A DNA stretch of 64,000 bases from an uncultured Phascolarctobacterium sp. (lineage in GTDB: Bacteria > Bacillota > Negativicutes > Acidaminococcales > Acidaminococcaceae). Below the pieces are notes generated by a model, which saw only the letters and a list, made by a program, of their open reading frames with translations, was not told where the DNA came from and made no database searches. Positions 33,959 to 42,231 of the stretch are shown one piece after another. Each line of letters starts with the position of its first letter. Position 1 is the stretch's first letter. The position numbers and the translations under genes were made by a program. Where the stretch lies: NCBI GenBank assembly GCA_900545025.1, contig UQXH01000004.1, forward strand, positions 1 through 64,000. Reading direction: 5' to 3'.

Positions 33959-34579
33959 ATGTTAGATTTCAGTACGATGATCTACCGGATACCGGCATTG
34001 CTGTTTGCGATTTCTATCCATGAATATGCGCATGCACAATGTGCGGACAGTATGGGAGATTCTACTCCGAGATTGATGGGGCGTCTTACTTTTAACCCTA
34101 TGGCTCATCTTGATCCGATAGGTGCGCTGCTGTTAGTGTTTGCCGGTTTTGGCTGGGCTAAGCCGGTAGCAATTAATTCAGATAATTTCCGAAACAGACG
34201 TGGAGGTATAATTAAGGTATCGCTTGCAGGACCCGCAGCTAATTTGTTCTTATGCTTTCTGGCAGCTGTAATCAGTGCGGCTATGAACAGATTTGGTTTT
34301 ATGTCCGAGGGTGTATTCAAGTTCCTTTTGTGGATGCAGCTATATAACGTTTGGTTTGCCTTTTTTAACTTGCTGCCGATACCGCCTTTAGACGGTTCAA
34401 GATTGGTATCAGAGCTTTTGCCTCCTAAACAGGCATATAAATTCGATTATGTGGTTGGTCAATATGGTTTTTATATTTTGCTGTTTCTGGTTTTTACCGG
34501 TATTATCAGTATGATTATTAATCCTCTGGCAACTGCATATATGGTTTTGATTAACACAATTATCAGTGTTGTATTTTAA
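33959..34579 (+). CDS. Site-2 protease-like M50 zinc metalloprotease
   Basis: Integral membrane protease, 206 residues, of the small M50B group (YwhC-like) without a PDZ domain. The zinc motif HExxH is HEYAH (about 21-25) inside the first hydrophobic helix. The third zinc ligand lies in NLLPIPPLDGSRLVSELLP (about 136-154). About five hydrophobic segments are visible, including a GPAANLFLCF helix. ATG 33959 has GGAGG 5 bases upstream; upstream in-frame codons overlap that site. A TATAAT at 33925-33930 may be its promoter, without a good -35. It starts a run of housekeeping genes (trpS, scpA, scpB), a common Firmicute arrangement. The substrate is unknown. Confidence 0.87.
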   Translation: MLDFSTMIYRIPALLFAISIHEYAHAQCADSMGDSTPRLMGRLTFNPMAHLDPIGALLLVFAGFGWAKPVAINSDNFRNRRGGIIKVSLAGPAANLFLCFLAAVISAAMNRFGFMSEGVFKFLLWMQLYNVWFAFFNLLPIPPLDGSRLVSELLPPKQAYKFDYVVGQYGFYILLFLVFTGIISMIINPLATAYMVLINTIISVVF

Positions 34580-34605
34580 TATTAAATTTTAAAGGAGTTT
34601 TTATT

Positions 34606-35598
34606 ATGAACAAAGGCAGAATTTTTAGCGGTATGCAGCCTTCCGGCCGCTTCCATCTTGGCAATTATATGGGGGCACTGGAAAACTGGGTGCGTTTACA
34701 GCATGAATATGAATGCTTTTTTTCTATAGTAGATTTGCATGCCCTTACTTCTTCTTATGCAGATACTTCTAAGTTGCAGGAAAATATTATGGAGATGGCG
34801 ATTGACTGGCTTAGTGCCGGTCTTGATCCTGAAAAGAATGTTATTTTTGTGCAATCCCATGTTAAAGAGCACAGTGAGCTGGCATTGCTGCTTGGTATGA
34901 TGACTCCGCTTTCCTGGTTGGAACGTGTACCTACCTACAAAGATAAGATTCAAAATCTCAGCGCTCAGGGCAAAGATCTGCATACTTATGGCTTTTTAGG
35001 CTATCCGGTTCTGATGGCTGCTGATATTATTCTTTATAAAGCTACCTGTGTACCGGTAGGTGAAGATCAGTCTGCACATTTGGAATTGACCCGCGAAATG
35101 GTACGCCGTTTTAATTATCTTTATAAAAAAGAAGTATTCCCGGAACCGCAGGCAGTATATTCCAAAGCCAAAGTTCTGCCCGGTATTGATGGACGCAAGA
35201 TGTCTAAATCCTATGGCAATACCATACCGTTCGGCGCTTCTCCGGAAGAATTGACTGCTAAAGTAAAGATGATGACTACCGATCCGCAGCGTATCAAGAA
35301 AACTGATCCAGGTGATCCTAATGTCTGCATTGTATATCAGTTCCAGAAAGTGTTTAACACTGAAGAAAGTGCAGATATTGCAGCTAAATGCCGTGCAGGT
35401 GAAATCGGCTGTGTACAATGTAAAAAGTGCTTAGCTGAAAAAATGAACTGTATGCTGGCAGATATCCATGTAAAACGTGAAGAGCTGTCTAAAAAGCCTG
35501 GTTACATAAAAGAAGTACTCGAATATGGTGAAAAACGTGCTCGTGAAGTAGCTGCTAAGAATATGGCTGAAATCAGAGCAGCTATGAATGTCCTGTAA
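34606..35598 (+). CDS. trpS: Tryptophanyl-tRNA synthetase
   Basis: Class I synthetase charging tRNA-Trp, 330 residues, normal length. The HIGH-type motif appears as PSGRFHLGNYMGA (about 12-24), and KMSKS as GRKMSKSYGN (about 194-203). Trp-pocket elements such as PVGEDQSAHLELTRE are present. AAAGGAG lies upstream of the ATG. No T-box leader is visible: the gap from the M50 gene is only 26 bases, so the gene appears co-transcribed with that gene and not attenuated locally. scpA starts 3 bases after its stop. Confidence 0.95.
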   Translation: MNKGRIFSGMQPSGRFHLGNYMGALENWVRLQHEYECFFSIVDLHALTSSYADTSKLQENIMEMAIDWLSAGLDPEKNVIFVQSHVKEHSELALLLGMMTPLSWLERVPTYKDKIQNLSAQGKDLHTYGFLGYPVLMAADIILYKATCVPVGEDQSAHLELTREMVRRFNYLYKKEVFPEPQAVYSKAKVLPGIDGRKMSKSYGNTIPFGASPEELTAKVKMMTTDPQRIKKTDPGDPNVCIVYQFQKVFNTEESADIAAKCRAGEIGCVQCKKCLAEKMNCMLADIHVKREELSKKPGYIKEVLEYGEKRAREVAAKNMAEIRAAMNVL

Positions 35599-35601
35599 GC
35601 T

Positions 35602-36309
35602 ATGCAGCTTTCAGTCAAGGTCAGCAGTTTTGAAGGTCCGTTAGACCTTTTAATTCATCTTATTGAAAAGGATAAGATAGATATTTATGATATTCCTATC
35701 GTATCGATAACAGAGCAGTATATAAGCTATCTGAAACAGCTCAGCGAGTTTGACATGGAGCTTGCAAGCGAATTTTTGGTGATGGCGGCTACCTTGCTGC
35801 AGATAAAGTCCCGAATGCTGCTGCCAAAGAATAATACTGATGATGAAGAGGAAGAAGCCGATCCTCGCCAGATGCTGGTGGAAATGCTGGTAGAGTACCG
35901 TAAAATAAAGTCGGCAGCCAGTAAGCTTGCTGAAATGAAGCAGGCTGCCGATAAATATTATGCCAGAAAGCCGATGTTTGATGGCATTTGTCAAAGAGTG
36001 CTGGCTGAATATAAGCCCGAGGCTTTGCTCAAAGCTCTTGCAGGCATCAACAATTATCGTCAGCAGGCAACAGCTTATATCAGACCGCAGGCTTTCAGTG
36101 TACAGGATAAAATGCAGGTTATTATGAAGCGATTAAGCAACGGTAAACAGGGGTTCAGGCTCGATGATTTATTTCAGACACAGAATCGCGGCGAAAAAGT
36201 TGCTGCGTTCCTTGGTGTACTGGAACTGCTGAAATTGGGACTGATTACGATAAATCAGTCCTGCAGATTTGCGCCTATCTATATTTTTGCTAAACAGGGA
36301 GAGCATTGA
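35602..36309 (+). CDS. scpA: Segregation and condensation protein A (kleisin)
   Basis: Kleisin subunit of the Smc-ScpAB condensin, which organises and segregates the chromosome. The 235 residues start FEGPLDLLIHLIEKDKIDIYDIPI, the hallmark ScpA N-terminus that binds the Smc neck. ASEFLVMAATLLQIKSRMLLP follows, then an acidic linker, and a C-terminal winged helix (about 160-230) binds the Smc head. The start lies 3 bases after the trpS stop with only a weak ribosome site, suggesting coupled translation. It is followed directly by scpB. Confidence 0.93.
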   Translation: MQLSVKVSSFEGPLDLLIHLIEKDKIDIYDIPIVSITEQYISYLKQLSEFDMELASEFLVMAATLLQIKSRMLLPKNNTDDEEEEADPRQMLVEMLVEYRKIKSAASKLAEMKQAADKYYARKPMFDGICQRVLAEYKPEALLKALAGINNYRQQATAYIRPQAFSVQDKMQVIMKRLSNGKQGFRLDDLFQTQNRGEKVAAFLGVLELLKLGLITINQSCRFAPIYIFAKQGEH

Positions 36310-36310
36310 G

Positions 36311-36883
36311 ATGTATTTTGATAGATTACTGGGAGCATTGGAGGCGCTGCTTTTTGCTGCCGGAGAACCTTTAACTGTTGGTGAAATTGCTGGTTTGCTG
36401 CAAGTTGAAAAAGCACAGGTCTGGAATTTGCTTGGTACATTAAGAGAGCAGTACAATGCTGAAAATCGTGGGCTTATGCTAAGAGAAGTAGATGGCGGTT
36501 TTCAGTTGGTAACAAAGCCTGATTTTTATCAGTTGCTGTCTGCTCTTTGTCAAAGCCGTGAGGTTAAATTAACTAATGCGGCCTTGGAAACATTAGCGAT
36601 AATTGCTTTTAAGCAGCCGGTAACACGTGCTGAAATTGAAGCTATCCGTGGTGTTAAGGTCGATGGTGTGCTCAATAAATTACTAGAATTAGAGCTAATC
36701 AATGAGGCCGGCAGGAAAAAATCTCTTGGTAATCCTATTTTGTATGCTACAACTGGTAAATTTCTTACCGTGTTTGGACTGGCTTCATTAGATGATTTGC
36801 CAAGGCCTGATATTGATGATAGTACTGCAGCAGAGACAGAAGCAGCGGTACAGCAGCTGCTTGTCCCTGCTGAGACAAAATAA
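36311..36883 (+). CDS. scpB: Segregation and condensation protein B
   Basis: Homodimeric partner of ScpA in the Smc complex, 190 residues. It contains two winged-helix domains: LEALLFAAGEPLTVGEIAGLL (about 9-29) and LAIIAFKQPVTRAEIEAIRGV (about 97-117), the latter the family's strongest motif. ATG 36311 is one base after the scpA stop, with GGGAGAG upstream; an in-frame extension back to 36269 lies inside scpA and is rejected. Confidence 0.93.
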   Translation: MYFDRLLGALEALLFAAGEPLTVGEIAGLLQVEKAQVWNLLGTLREQYNAENRGLMLREVDGGFQLVTKPDFYQLLSALCQSREVKLTNAALETLAIIAFKQPVTRAEIEAIRGVKVDGVLNKLLELELINEAGRKKSLGNPILYATTGKFLTVFGLASLDDLPRPDIDDSTAAETEAAVQQLLVPAETK

Positions 36884-36905
36884 AATCGTACAAAGGAATG
36901 CATAT

Positions 36906-37631
36906 ATGGAAGAACGTTTACAAAAGATTCTGGCTGCCGCCGGTATTGCTTCCCGACGTGAAGCAGAGAAAATAATCTTAGCCGGACGTGTTAAAGTTAA
37001 TGGCAAGGTTATTAAGGAACTTGGCTGTAAATTTGATGCGGCCAGATGTCGTATTACTGTAGATGGGAATGCAGTAGCGGCAGAAAAAAAGGTATATTAT
37101 ATTTTCTATAAACCGCGTGGAGTAGTAACCACAATGGCTGATCCGCAAAAAAGACGTACGGTTGCAGATTTTATGCAGGAGCTTCCTGAAAGAGTATTTC
37201 CTGTTGGCAGGCTGGACTATAATACAGAAGGTTTGCTGCTGATGACCAATGACGGTGAGTTGGCGCAGAAACTTATGCATCCCAGTCATGAGGTCAATAA
37301 AACCTATCTCGTTAAAGTTCCAGGTATCGTGCCGCAGGAAAAACTTGATTTGCTGAGGGTTGGCGTTAAATTAGAAGACGGCATGACTGCTCCTGCTGTT
37401 GTTAATCTAAGAACCTATGACCATGAGAGAAACTGTACCTTATTTGATATTACTATTCATGAAGGACGCAACAGACAGGTGCGCAGAATGTGCGATTTTA
37501 TCGGTTTTCCGGTACGTGATTTGAAACGTATTAAGCTGGGACCGTTAAATCTCAGTGGTCTTAGTAAAGGCAAATTCAGGCAGTTAACAGAAGTTGAGCT
37601 TGCTGAGCTGAAAAAGGCGGCCGGAGTATGA
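36906..37631 (+). CDS. rluB: Ribosomal large-subunit pseudouridine synthase (RluB/RsuA family)
   Basis: Converts a specific uridine of rRNA to pseudouridine; the closest functional match by family and context is RluB (23S U2605). The 241 residues have an N-terminal S4 RNA-binding domain (about 2-45: ERLQKILAAAGIASRREAE) and the catalytic domain with FPVGRLDYNTEGLLLMTNDG, where the Asp of RLDYNT is the nucleophile. HEGRNRQVRRM occurs near the C-terminus. ATG 36906 follows AAAGGA by 7 bases. The scpA-scpB-rluB order is conserved in Firmicutes. The stop overlaps the next gene by 4 bases (ATGA). Confidence 0.9.
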   Translation: MEERLQKILAAAGIASRREAEKIILAGRVKVNGKVIKELGCKFDAARCRITVDGNAVAAEKKVYYIFYKPRGVVTTMADPQKRRTVADFMQELPERVFPVGRLDYNTEGLLLMTNDGELAQKLMHPSHEVNKTYLVKVPGIVPQEKLDLLRVGVKLEDGMTAPAVVNLRTYDHERNCTLFDITIHEGRNRQVRRMCDFIGFPVRDLKRIKLGPLNLSGLSKGKFRQLTEVELAELKKAAGV

Positions 37632-38860
37632 ATACGGTATTGATTATCGGCGGCGGTGCAGCTGGTTTGATGGCTGGAATTGCTGCTGCAGAAAATGGCT
37701 GCAAGGTAACGATATTTGAAAAGATGCGTATGCCGGGCAAAAAAATGCTGATTACCGGCAAAGGTCGCTGTAATATCACAAATATCTGTGAACTGCAGGA
37801 ATTGATTACCAATCTTCCCGGCAACGGAAGATTTCTTAACAGTGCCTTGAGGCGTTTCAGCAATACGGATGTTATTGAATTTTTTAATAACCATGGATTG
37901 CCTACCAAGGTAGAACGCGGTGGCAGAGTTTTCCCTGTCAGTGATAAGGCTGCGGATGTGGTTGAAACTTTGGTAAAAGTTTTCAAGCAGGCCGGAGGTA
38001 CTTTGCTTACTGACAGCAAGGTCTTAGGTATTATTCTGCAGGATGGCAAAGCCTGCGGAGTAAAAACTGTTAATGGCAGTTTTTATGGTGATAAGGTTGT
38101 TTTAGCTGCTGGCGGAGCTTCATATCCGGGTACTGGCAGCGATGGCAGCGGTGCAAAAATTGCAGCAGCAACAGGGCATACTATTATAGCTTTAAAACCT
38201 TCACTGGTGCCTTTAGAAAGTGATAATCCTTATCTTGAAGAATTGCAGGGCTTATCGCTGAGAAATGTTAAAGTTATTTTGCTGGGCAACGGCAAAAAAC
38301 TTTTTGAAGATTTTGGCGAAATGCTTTTTACTCATTACGGAGTGTCTGGTCCGCTTATTCTTTCTATGAGTAATACTGCCTCTGCTGCGTTAGATAAAGG
38401 CATGGAACTGGATTTATCTATTGACTTAAAACCTGCTTTGAGCGAAGAAAAGCTTGATGCCAGAATTCAGCGTGATTTTGCTCAGTACAGCAGAAAGCAG
38501 TTAAGCAACGGTTTGAAGGATTTATTGCCGCACAGTATGATTGCGCCTGTGTGCGATATGGCTTTTTTGGATGAAGAAAAATTTATTAACCAGATATCTA
38601 AAGAAGAACGCAGACGGTTGCTGCATACGCTTAAGAACTTTACTATACCAATCAGCGGTACAAGACCGCTGGCGGAAGCTATAGTTACCGCGGGAGGAGT
38701 TTCTGTAAAAGAAATAAATCCTAAAACTATGGAATCAAAACTGATTACAGGGCTGTATTTTGCCGGCGAGGTTATGGATGTCGACGGATATACCGGAGGT
38801 TTTAATCTGCAGGCAGCTTTTTCCAGTGGTTATGCAGCTGGATGTGCGGCTTCTGAATAA
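37628..38860 (+). CDS. HI0933/BaiN-like NAD(P)/FAD-dependent oxidoreductase
   Basis: Flavoprotein of the HI0933 (YhiN/BaiN) family, 410 residues. The N-terminal FAD-binding motif is VLIIGGGAAGLMAGIAAAE (about 4-22). GKKMLITGKGRCNITN (about 37-52) and the C-terminal GLYFAGEVMDVDGYTGGFNLQAAFSSG are family signatures. Homologues include BaiN, implicated in bile-acid dehydroxylation, but most members are uncharacterised and widely distributed, so no bile-acid role is claimed. It overlaps rluB by four bases and precedes cmk, a frequent Firmicute arrangement. Confidence 0.85.
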   Translation: MNTVLIIGGGAAGLMAGIAAAENGCKVTIFEKMRMPGKKMLITGKGRCNITNICELQELITNLPGNGRFLNSALRRFSNTDVIEFFNNHGLPTKVERGGRVFPVSDKAADVVETLVKVFKQAGGTLLTDSKVLGIILQDGKACGVKTVNGSFYGDKVVLAAGGASYPGTGSDGSGAKIAAATGHTIIALKPSLVPLESDNPYLEELQGLSLRNVKVILLGNGKKLFEDFGEMLFTHYGVSGPLILSMSNTASAALDKGMELDLSIDLKPALSEEKLDARIQRDFAQYSRKQLSNGLKDLLPHSMIAPVCDMAFLDEEKFINQISKEERRRLLHTLKNFTIPISGTRPLAEAIVTAGGVSVKEINPKTMESKLITGLYFAGEVMDVDGYTGGFNLQAAFSSGYAAGCAASE

Positions 38861-38874
38861 AAGGTGAGATATTG

Positions 38875-39561
38875 ATGAATAAAAAATTAGTAGTGGCTAT
38901 TGATGGACCTGCAGGAGCAGGAAAAAGCACTATTGCCAAGTTGGTTGCAGAACAACTTGGCTATGCTTATATTGATACTGGTGCTATGTATCGCAGTGTT
39001 ACCTGGAAATTTTTACAGACTGGGAAAACTTTTGACGAACAGCTGATTAGTGAACTGGCTGAAAAAATGGTTATTGAATTTAGACCGGAAGCAAAAGTCA
39101 ACAGGGTATTTGTTGATGGAGTGGAAGTAACGGAAGCAATTCGTAAGTCCGAGGTTACATGCAATGTTTCTAAAGTTGCAGCTATTGGTCCAGTGCGTGA
39201 AGCAATGGTTGATCAACAGCGCCGTATGGGAGAAGCCGGTGGTGTCCTGATGGATGGACGTGATATCGGCACGGTAGTTTTTCCTAACGCAGATTTAAAA
39301 ATCTTCCTTACGGCTACGGTTGAAGAACGTGCAAGAAGACGTTATAAAGAGCTGACAGAAAAAGGTGAGAATATTGATCTTGCAACGCTGCAGCAGGAAA
39401 TTGCAGAGCGCGACAAACAAGACAGCGAACGTGAAATCAGTCCTCTGCGCCAGGCTGAGGATGCTTTGCTGCTTAATTCTTCTGATATGACTATTGCACA
39501 AGTTGCGGAGTTCATTATTAAGTTAGTGCAGGAGAAAGAAAATGTTTTATGCAGTAACTAA
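38875..39561 (+). CDS. cmk: Cytidylate kinase
   Basis: Phosphorylates CMP and dCMP with ATP. The 228 residues carry the P-loop GPAGAGKST (11-19), the CMP-binding IDTGAMYRSVTW region, DGRDIGTVVFPNADLKIFLTA and the lid RRYKELTEKGE. ATG 38875 follows AAGGTGAG by about 6 bases; a TTG just upstream is rejected. The gene order cmk-plsC-ispH/rpsA is typical of clostridia and Negativicutes. It overlaps plsC by 20 bases. Confidence 0.94.
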   Translation: MNKKLVVAIDGPAGAGKSTIAKLVAEQLGYAYIDTGAMYRSVTWKFLQTGKTFDEQLISELAEKMVIEFRPEAKVNRVFVDGVEVTEAIRKSEVTCNVSKVAAIGPVREAMVDQQRRMGEAGGVLMDGRDIGTVVFPNADLKIFLTATVEERARRRYKELTEKGENIDLATLQQEIAERDKQDSEREISPLRQAEDALLLNSSDMTIAQVAEFIIKLVQEKENVLCSN

Positions 39562-40135
39562 GCTGATTTTCCAGATGCTTTTTAAAATCCTTCTGCGCAT
39601 GGAAGTTAGCGGTAGAGAAAATATTCCTGATAAAGGTCCACTGGTTATTGCCAGTAATCATTTAAGTCTGCTCGATCCTCCTGTACTGGGGACTGCAGCA
39701 ACCCGCAAGGTACATTTTATGGCTAAGCAGGAATTGTTTGTACCGATACTGGGCGATATTTACAAAGCATTGGGAGCATTTCCGGTCAGACGAGGCGGTG
39801 CTGACAGAAGTGCTATAAAGCACGGTCTTGATATTTTGCAGCGCGGTGATGTACTTGCTATCTTCCCGGAAGGCACGCGCAGCAAGACAGGCCATCTGGG
39901 CAAAGCAGAACCGGGCGCATTGATGCTGGCAGGTAAGTCTCAGGCTGCTATCGTACCAGCTTGTGTGGTAGGAACTGATATTAAGCGCTGCGGCAAGCTT
40001 TGGCCGAAGGTAAAGGTTGTTTTTGGCAAGCCTATGTATTTTCCGGCGGACCAGACAATTAATAAAGAAGTGCTGAAAGAATTAACCGACGAACTGATGA
40101 GGCGTATTGCTGAGCTGCAGAAAGGAGCACGGTAG
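39542..40135 (+). CDS. plsC: 1-acyl-sn-glycerol-3-phosphate acyltransferase
   Basis: Second acylation of glycerol-3-phosphate, giving phosphatidic acid at the inner membrane. The 197 residues contain the acyltransferase motifs NHxxxxD (NHLSLLD, about 39-45) and FPEGTRSK (about 107-114), preceded by an amphipathic N-terminal helix. It overlaps cmk by 20 bases and is followed 5 bases later by ispH-rpsA. PlsY is encoded further on in this window (46597-47226), so both acylation steps are here. Confidence 0.92.
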   Translation: MFYAVTKLIFQMLFKILLRMEVSGRENIPDKGPLVIASNHLSLLDPPVLGTAATRKVHFMAKQELFVPILGDIYKALGAFPVRRGGADRSAIKHGLDILQRGDVLAIFPEGTRSKTGHLGKAEPGALMLAGKSQAAIVPACVVGTDIKRCGKLWPKVKVVFGKPMYFPADQTINKEVLKELTDELMRRIAELQKGAR

Positions 40136-40140
40136 CAATT

Positions 40141-42213
40141 ATGGAAGTAAGGGTTGCAAAATACTGTGGATTCTGTTATGGTGTAAAGCGAGCAGTAGAT
40201 ATTGCCAGACAGGCAGCTGTTGAGCATGTTTGCGGCGGCACATTGGGCCCGCTTATTCATAATCCTCAGCTGATTGAAGAGCTGGCTTCTCAGGGTATCG
40301 CCTGTCATGAAAGTCTTGATGAATTTTCTGCAGGTGAAGCAGTTATTTTTCGTTCGCATGGCGTGGGACCGGAAGTTTATCAGCAGGCAGAAGAAAAAGA
40401 GCTGAAAATAATAGATGCTACCTGCCCTAATGTGCGTATGGCACAGAAAAAGGCTGCCGCGGCTGCCCAAGAAGGGTTTTATCCTGTTATCGTCGGTGAA
40501 AAAAATCATCCGGAAGTAAAAAGTATTTTAAAATGGGCAGGAAAAAACGCTATTGTTATAGAATGTATAAAAGATATCTCTGATGTCCCGATTAAAAATA
40601 AGTATGCGGTGATAATTCAGACTACATTTGAACTGCAGAAGTTTGAAAAAATTCTGGCTGCACTGCAGCAAGCACGCCCTGGTGAATACAGGGTAGAGAA
40701 GACAATTTGCTTGGCTACGTCGCAAAGACAGCAGGCAGCGTTGGAGCTTGCAGATGAGGTTGATGCTATGATCGTCATAGGCGGTCGTAACAGTGCCAAC
40801 ACCAGACATTTGTATGAACTTGTTGCTGAAAAATGCAGTCTTGCTTATCATATTGAAACTGCTGCAGAATTGAAGCAGGATATGTTCAGAGGTTGCACTA
40901 AAATTGGAATTACGGCAGGAGCATCGACTCCGGACCGTTTAATTAAGGAGGCTATCATTGTAATGGAAAACATGGAATCTTTTGAAAGTATGCTCGACAA
41001 AAGTATGGAGGACGTTAACGTATATCCTGGTAAAATCGTTGAAGCAACCGTTATCCAATTAGATAAAGACGGTGTTTATGTTGATTTTGGTTATATGCGT
41101 GAAGGTATGATTACTTATGCTGAATGGTCTCTGACCGAAGCAGCAGAAGATCTGATGCAAAGCATCAAAGTTGGCGATACCGTAGAAGCTAAGGTTATTC
41201 CTGGCAGCTCTAAAGATGACTTCGTTCGTCTTTCCAAAGTTAAAGCAGAACGTGATGCTGCTTGGAAAAATGTTGCTGAACTTCCGGAAGGTGAAAAACG
41301 CGCCGCTGCTGTAAAAGTCCTGCGCATTATCAAAAATAAAGCTAAAAATATTGTAGGCCTTGCAGTTTCCGTTGAAGGCGTTGAAGGCTTTATGCCTGCT
41401 TCTCATGTAGAACTGCGTCGTGTAGAAGATTTCAGCGACTATGTTGGCAAAGAACTGGAAGCTGAAATTATCGAAGTTGATCTTGAGAAAAAACGCATTG
41501 TTGTTTCTCGTCGTGACCTGCTGAAAGCAGAAAAAGAAGCTAAAGCAAAAGCTTGGAAAGAAGCTAAAGAAGCAAGAATTCAAGCTGCTAAAGAAGCAAG
41601 AGCTGCTGCTGAAGAAGCTGCTTATAATTCTGTAAACGAAGGTGAAATTGTCACCGGTAAAGTTGTAAAAATTGCTGAATTTGGTCTGTTTGTAGAAGTT
41701 GGTCAAGGTTTGGTAGGCTTAGTACATAACACTGAACTGTCTTGGGACCGCAATGTAAAAGCAGAAGAAGTTGCTCAAGTTGGCGATGAAGTACAAGTTC
41801 TGGTTAAGAAAATTGACCGTGAAAACAGACGCGTTGCTCTCAGCATTAAAGCAACCCAGGAAGATCCCTGGAAGGTTGAAGCTGGTAAACTTCATGTAGG
41901 CGAAGTTGTTGAATGTAAAGTTGTACGTTTCCTTACTTTTGGCGCAATCGTTAAAGTAACCGACAAGGTTGAAGGTTTGGTACATATTTCTGAAATTGCA
42001 GAAGAACGCATCAATAAACCGGAAGATGTTCTGGAAGTTGGTCAAATTGTAAAAGCTGAAATCTTGAAAATCGATCTTGACAACAAAAAGGTTGGTTTGA
42101 GTATTGCCAAAGCTAAAAGAGATGCAGAAAAAGCAGAATATAGCTCTTATCTGACCGAAAAACCGAGCCTGACTCTGGATCTTGCTGAACAGCTGGAAAA
42201 TATTGAAAAATAA
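40141..42213 (+). CDS. ispH: Fused IspH (HMBPP reductase) and ribosomal protein S1
   Basis: Bifunctional 690-residue protein. Residues 1 to about 280 are IspH, the last MEP-pathway enzyme, reducing HMBPP to IPP/DMAPP with a [4Fe-4S] cluster on C12 (GFCYG), C95 (ATCPNV) and C190 (ICLATS); RSHGVG and the NSANTRHLYE site are present. Residues about 290-690 hold four S1 (OB-fold) RNA-binding domains, starting near 292, 375, 500 and 583, with a Lys/Ala/Glu-rich helical linker at about 460-500. The fusion itself is known in clostridia and Negativicutes. AAGGAG is 13 bases before the ATG, rather far. Inside the gene an AAGGAGG (40945-40951) lies 11 bases before in-frame ATG 40963 (M275), so a 416-residue S1-only product may also be made. 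The S1 half appears more uniform in codon choice. Confidence 0.93.
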   Translation: MEVRVAKYCGFCYGVKRAVDIARQAAVEHVCGGTLGPLIHNPQLIEELASQGIACHESLDEFSAGEAVIFRSHGVGPEVYQQAEEKELKIIDATCPNVRMAQKKAAAAAQEGFYPVIVGEKNHPEVKSILKWAGKNAIVIECIKDISDVPIKNKYAVIIQTTFELQKFEKILAALQQARPGEYRVEKTICLATSQRQQAALELADEVDAMIVIGGRNSANTRHLYELVAEKCSLAYHIETAAELKQDMFRGCTKIGITAGASTPDRLIKEAIIVMENMESFESMLDKSMEDVNVYPGKIVEATVIQLDKDGVYVDFGYMREGMITYAEWSLTEAAEDLMQSIKVGDTVEAKVIPGSSKDDFVRLSKVKAERDAAWKNVAELPEGEKRAAAVKVLRIIKNKAKNIVGLAVSVEGVEGFMPASHVELRRVEDFSDYVGKELEAEIIEVDLEKKRIVVSRRDLLKAEKEAKAKAWKEAKEARIQAAKEARAAAEEAAYNSVNEGEIVTGKVVKIAEFGLFVEVGQGLVGLVHNTELSWDRNVKAEEVAQVGDEVQVLVKKIDRENRRVALSIKATQEDPWKVEAGKLHVGEVVECKVVRFLTFGAIVKVTDKVEGLVHISEIAEERINKPEDVLEVGQIVKAEILKIDLDNKKVGLSIAKAKRDAEKAEYSSYLTEKPSLTLDLAEQLENIEK
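40945..40965 (+). promoter_or_regulatory. Internal Shine-Dalgarno and start codon at the IspH/S1 junction
   Basis: A full AAGGAGG (40945-40951) lies 11 bases before ATG 40963, in frame with the S1 half. It falls precisely at the domain boundary. It could direct separate translation of S1, or it could be the incidental coding of Lys-Glu-Ala. Confidence 0.4.
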
Positions 42214-42231
42214 TTTTAAAGGAGAATTTTC

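Noticed and set aside
34580..34605. Search for a T-box leader before trpS
   Set aside because: Only 26 bases separate trpS from the M50 gene, too short for a T-box, and no specifier or terminator hairpin is present.
41059..41706. 215-codon minus-strand frame, Phe/Ser/Asn-rich, within the S1 part
   Set aside because: An antisense by-product of the biased GAA/AAA/GCT codons of S1.
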